Positions 5,369-8,351 of a stretch of 8,351 nucleotides of DNA are shown here, piece after piece. Within the stretch, counting starts at the first letter, position 1. Each line of letters starts with the position of its first letter. This stretch comes from Nostoc cf. edaphicum LEGE 07299 (GTDB taxonomy: Bacteria; Cyanobacteriota; Cyanobacteriia; Cyanobacteriales; Nostocaceae). Made by a program: the position numbers and the translations under genes. The notes beneath the pieces were generated by a model that saw only the letters and a list, made by a program, of their open reading frames with translations, ran no database searches and had not been told where the DNA came from. The DNA lies in the NCBI RefSeq assembly GCF_015207245.1, contig NZ_JADEXF010000101.1:1-8351 (forward strand). The letters are read 5' to 3'.

Positions 5369-6946
5369 ATGCAAGATAGGCAAGAACAAATTTCGCAAAT
5401 GGTAGTGACTGCTGGACAGATGCGCGATATTGAAAAGCGGATCTTTGCAGCGGGAATGCCTGTAGTTGCTTTGATGGAAAAGGTGGCGGGATTAATTGCT
5501 CGTCGCATTCCAGAGATTCTTTCAAACACCCCTTTGTTAAGGGGATCTCGTGTAGGAATTCTTGTCGGCCCCGGTCATAATGGTGGCGATGCTTTAGTCG
5601 TAGCCCGTGAATTATACTTTCGCGTGTATCAGGTTTGGATTTATTCTCCTTTTTCTAAACTTAAAGAATTAACTTCGCAGCACTTGCAATATGCCCAGAG
5701 TTTGGGCATTCCAATTTATCAAACAATTGAACAACTGCCAGATTCTGATTTGTTGATTGATGGCTTGTTTGGGTTTGGTTTAGAAAGAAACCTGACCGAT
5801 CCCATTGCCTCTGCAATTAATCAGCTAAATGAATTATCTATACCGATTTATAGTATCGATTTACCTTCAGGTTTACATACCGACACAGGCGAAGTATTGG
5901 GAACCGCCATTCGCGCCACTCACACATTTTGCTTAGGTTTATGGAAACTCGCTTTCTTCCAAGATCGAGCGTTGGAATATCTTGGTAAAGCTGAGTTAAT
6001 CGATTTCGATATTCCTTTAGCTGATGTGCAAGCTGTTCTCAAAGATGCACCTAAAATTAAACTTATTACACGAGCAAAGGCACTTGCTACTTTACCTTTA
6101 CCCCGTCCAGCAGTTACTCACAAATATAAGGAAGGACATTTACTGCTGATTTGCGGTTCGCGGCGCTATGCAGGTGGGGCAATTTTAACTGGTTTGGGTG
6201 CTAGGGCTAGTGGTGTCGGGATGCTTTCGATTGCCGTACCTGAATCCTTGAAATCTCTTTTGGTGTCACACTTGCCAGAAGCGTTAATTGTCGGTTGTCC
6301 AGAGACGGAAAGTGGAGCGTTCACCGAAGGTGTTGGCGGAGCCATCGCCCACTTACAATTACCACAAAACACCGATTTAAGTTCCTTTAATGCGATCGCT
6401 TGTGGCCCCGGTTTAACACGAGATGCTACTCCCATTGTACAAGAAGCGATCAACAGCGATCGCCCTCTGCTGCTCGATGCCGATGGTTTAAATATCTTGG
6501 CACAAATGGGAGCGATCGCTACATTAAAAAAACGCCAAGCAGTAACCGTACTCACTCCCCACACTGGCGAATTTGAGCGATTGTTTCCTGATGTCGCCGA
6601 TGCCAAACATGACAGAGTGAAAGCAGTACAAGAAGCAGCCGCGCAAAGTGGCGCAGTAGTGTTGTTAAAAGGGGCAAGAACTGCGATCGCAAACCCTCAA
6701 GGTGCTGTTTGGATCGTTCCTAAAAGCACACCCGCCTTAGCGCGTGGCGGTAGCGGCGACGTGTTAACTGGGCTACTGGGTGGACTTTTAGCGCAAGCAG
6801 CCACTAAACAGATTCCCGTAGAAGAGATTGTGGCAACTGCCGCTTGGTGGCATTCGCAAGCAGCTATTTTAGCAGCCCAAGAGCGTACCGAATTAGGTGT
6901 AGATGCGTTTACATTGACACAATATTTGATGAAAGCTCTAACTTAG
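5369..6946 (+). CDS. nnr: Bifunctional NAD(P)H-hydrate epimerase / ADP-dependent NAD(P)H-hydrate dehydratase
   Basis: 525 aa, the usual full length for the fused enzyme. It repairs NADH and NADPH damaged by hydration: the N-terminal YjeF_N domain interconverts the R and S epimers, and the C-terminal ribokinase-like domain dehydrates the S form using ADP. In the epimerase domain (about 10-220) GPGHNGGDALVVAR lies at 67-80, DGLFGFGLER at 131-140, and SIDLPSG at 162-168 with the catalytic aspartate D164. In the dehydratase domain (about 235-520) there are HKYKEGHLLLICGS at 251-264, GPGL at 346-349, DADGLN at 370-375, TPHTGEFERL at 397-406, and GGSGDVLTGL at 460-469 with D464 as the expected catalytic base. 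Cytosolic, with no signal peptide. Four HIP1 sites mark it as resident cyanobacterial sequence. Convergent with larC. Confidence 0.95.
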   Translation: MQDRQEQISQMVVTAGQMRDIEKRIFAAGMPVVALMEKVAGLIARRIPEILSNTPLLRGSRVGILVGPGHNGGDALVVARELYFRVYQVWIYSPFSKLKELTSQHLQYAQSLGIPIYQTIEQLPDSDLLIDGLFGFGLERNLTDPIASAINQLNELSIPIYSIDLPSGLHTDTGEVLGTAIRATHTFCLGLWKLAFFQDRALEYLGKAELIDFDIPLADVQAVLKDAPKIKLITRAKALATLPLPRPAVTHKYKEGHLLLICGSRRYAGGAILTGLGARASGVGMLSIAVPESLKSLLVSHLPEALIVGCPETESGAFTEGVGGAIAHLQLPQNTDLSSFNAIACGPGLTRDATPIVQEAINSDRPLLLDADGLNILAQMGAIATLKKRQAVTVLTPHTGEFERLFPDVADAKHDRVKAVQEAAAQSGAVVLLKGARTAIANPQGAVWIVPKSTPALARGGSGDVLTGLLGGLLAQAATKQIPVEEIVATAAWWHSQAAILAAQERTELGVDAFTLTQYLMKALT

Positions 6947-6949
6947 TCA

Positions 6950-6995
6950 AATTCCTCGTTCCCAGTCTCCGACTGGGAACGAGAAACGAGGAATT
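6950..6995. repeat. Nested inverted repeat between nnr and larC (possible bidirectional terminator)
   Basis: The inner pair CTCGTTCCCAGTC (6955-6967) and GACTGGGAACGAG (6971-6983) forms a perfect 13-bp stem with a 3-base loop. An outer pair AATTCCTCGTT (6950-6960) and AACGAGGAATT (6985-6995) is also exact. AACGAG occurs twice (6978-6983 and 6985-6990), so the left arm can pair with either. The element fills nearly all the 52-base gap between two convergent genes, where it could end transcription both ways, but no T-run follows on either strand. Similar GTTCCCAGTC-type hairpins are scattered between genes in many cyanobacteria (recollection, not checked), so it may be a dispersed repeat. Confidence 0.7.
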
Positions 6996-6998
6996 AAA

Positions 6999-8261
6999 TC
7001 AGGCATTGACCAAATACCAACGCTGTAGCGCCAACCGCTGAATTTCGCGCCAGGGAATATTATGCTTTCGGGCTAAGTCTGCACAATCTTCATATTCTGG
7101 CTGCACATTTGCAATAACTTTTTCTGGTGATTGCCCTTTCCATGCTATCTTGACGCGCACCTTGCCATATTCCGTTTCTACTTGTTGAATTTCCCGTTGT
7201 AAAATGGCGCGTTGCTGAGTTGTTCGCCGAATGCCTAAAGTTGTAGTTTCGCGGAATATGACAGCTTCACAACTGAGTAAATTTTCTGGATGACAAATCA
7301 CAGTCAACAAAATCCCCGGACGGGACTTTTTCATACCGATCGTTTGGGTAAAAACATCCAGCGCACCAGCAGCAAACAACGCCTCAAACGTATAGCCAAT
7401 CGCTTGTGGACTTAAATCATCAATTTGGGTTTCTAATATAGAGATGGTTTCCAAATTTGAGCTAGTTTCTTCAGAATCACTGAAATTTGACTGTAAACTT
7501 GCGCTTTCACCCAACCAAAGGCGTAAAATATTGGGAATGGGTAAATTTATGGTTCCCGCTCCCAGTCCTATCTGCTTGATAGCGATCGCAGGTGGTGAAC
7601 CAAAATCTCTTACCAAAGTAGTGGCGATCGCGGCTCCTGTTGGCGTTACTAATTCTCTGTCAATACCATTGCTATAAACTGGACAACCCCGCATTTCCCA
7701 CAGCTTTAATACCGCTGGGACTGGTACTGCCATCTGACCATGTGCAGCCCGAACAGTGCCGCCACCAGTCGGAAACGCCGAGCAGTAAAGTAGGGGCAAT
7801 CCTTCATCATTGCTGGCAATCCCCAACCAATCCAACCCCAGGCAAGTACCCACAATATCTACGATCGCATCTATAGCACCAACCTCATGAAAATGAACTT
7901 TTTCAGGTGAAATTCCATGCACCGCCCCTTCTGCCACCGCTAGCTGTCGAAATACCGCTAAACTCCAAGCTTCTGCCCTTGATGGCAACCCCGCTTTGAG
8001 AATCATCTGCTCTATTTCTGGCAAGTGGCGTGTGTGATGGTGACTGTGTTCGCGATCGTGTACTAAATCCACATGGACTTTAGTTGCCTGTTGACCATTC
8101 CGTTGGACAAGTTCTGCCCTTAACTGATATTCCTGTTCAATACCCAACCCATTAAGTTTTTCAATTAAATACTCCACAGAAACACCCAAACTTACCAAAG
8201 CACCCAGGCACATATCACCAGAAATTCCTGTCGGACATTGAAGATAAGCAATTTTATTCAT
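6999..8261 (-). CDS. larC: LarC, nickel-pincer cofactor biosynthesis protein
   Basis: 420 aa from the ATG at 8261. LarC (DUF111/TIGR00299 family) inserts nickel, using CTP, in the last step of making the nickel-pincer nucleotide cofactor of lactate racemase and related enzymes. Visible features, numbered from this start: QCPTGISGDMCLGAL near 8-22, a His-rich loop HDREHSHHHTRH at 68-79, FHEVGAIDAIVDIVG at 124-138, FPTGGGTVRAAHG at 163-175, and TPTGAAIATTL at 206-216. A Ser-rich, less conserved linker lies near 252-275, followed by ETQIDDLSP at 277-285 and MKKSRPG at 310-316. In Lactobacillus larC is made from two frames by programmed frameshifting; here it is a single frame. An ATG seven codons upstream (8282) would add residues encoded by tandem repeat, so 8261 is preferred. 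No larB, larE or larA lies in the window. Confidence 0.92.
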   Translation of the reverse strand: MNKIAYLQCPTGISGDMCLGALVSLGVSVEYLIEKLNGLGIEQEYQLRAELVQRNGQQATKVHVDLVHDREHSHHHTRHLPEIEQMILKAGLPSRAEAWSLAVFRQLAVAEGAVHGISPEKVHFHEVGAIDAIVDIVGTCLGLDWLGIASNDEGLPLLYCSAFPTGGGTVRAAHGQMAVPVPAVLKLWEMRGCPVYSNGIDRELVTPTGAAIATTLVRDFGSPPAIAIKQIGLGAGTINLPIPNILRLWLGESASLQSNFSDSEETSSNLETISILETQIDDLSPQAIGYTFEALFAAGALDVFTQTIGMKKSRPGILLTVICHPENLLSCEAVIFRETTTLGIRRTTQQRAILQREIQQVETEYGKVRVKIAWKGQSPEKVIANVQPEYEDCADLARKHNIPWREIQRLALQRWYLVNA

Positions 8262-8272
8262 AATAAATTTGT

Positions 8273-8328
8273 CATTAGTCATTAGTTATTTGTCATTAGT
8301 CATTAGTCATGGGGCATTGGGCATTGGG
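8273..8328. repeat. Eight tandem heptanucleotide units (STRR-like)
   Basis: Consecutive 7-base units in one register: CATTAGT, CATTAGT, TATTTGT, CATTAGT, CATTAGT, CATGGGG, CATTGGG, CATTGGG. Such short tandemly repeated repetitive sequences are frequent between genes of filamentous cyanobacteria. The array ends 12 bases before the larC start codon, so it occupies the leader or promoter region of larC. No -10/-35 pair or clear Shine-Dalgarno was seen for larC around it. Confidence 0.8.
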
Positions 8329-8351
8329 AATTGATCAATAATTAATAGTTC

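Noticed and set aside
6166..6606. 146-aa minus-strand open frame
   Set aside because: It lies fully antisense within the dehydratase half of nnr, has no protein family character, and is explained by the coding bias of the real gene.
7444..7876. Plus-strand open frames of 77 and 78 aa
   Set aside because: Both are antisense shadows of larC, without start signals or recognisable domains.
8262..8282. Seven-codon N-terminal extension of LarC
   Set aside because: The added residues are encoded partly by the heptamer repeat, and family members begin with the M-N-K-I-A-Y-like segment immediately before the conserved GISGD motif.

Overview
The window reads as cyanobacterial chromosome. The octamer GCGATCGC (HIP1, a cyanobacterial hallmark) occurs about 13 times where roughly 0.1 would be expected by chance. 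Short heptanucleotide repeats of the STRR kind lie at the right end. The recognisable housekeeping genes (deoxyhypusine synthase-like protein, bifunctional NAD(P)HX repair enzyme, LarC) are typical of cyanobacteria. The repeats suggest a filamentous or otherwise large-genome species, but the exact taxon cannot be read from the sequence.

Layout. (1) 6-1181, minus: deoxyhypusine synthase-like protein, probably involved in homospermidine formation. (2) 1375-1843, minus: two small unrecognised ORFs, four bases apart. (3) 1868-4569, minus: an HKD/PLD-type nuclease domain followed by an SNF2/DEAD-like superfamily 2 helicase. It is now read as two ORFs (137 and 757 aa), but one missing base near 4177 explains the split. 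Restoring that base gives a continuous 900-residue protein with a complete HxK(x)4D(x)6-TSAN active-site motif. (4) 4570-5368: about 800 bases with no intact gene. It holds two back-to-back sigma70-type promoters, an inverted repeat, and remnants of one or two decayed plus-strand genes, one resembling the C-terminal half of a helicase. (5) 5369-6946, plus: NAD(P)H-hydrate epimerase/dehydratase. (6) 6950-6995: a nested inverted repeat between convergent genes. (7) 6999-8261, minus: larC, a nickel-pincer cofactor synthesis gene. (8) 8273-8328: eight heptamer repeats.

How the parts relate. The three housekeeping genes have no evident functional link to each other. The middle block, about 1.4-5.3 kb, looks like an accessory region. 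Nuclease-helicase fusions of this type are common in anti-phage and DNA-processing islands (inference). This one carries a frameshift and sits beside a degraded second helicase-like gene, so the block may be a decaying defence cassette. The helicase gene contains no HIP1 sites, whereas the short ORFs just downstream of it contain three, which fits later acquisition of the helicase gene. All functional statements for this block are inferences from motifs.
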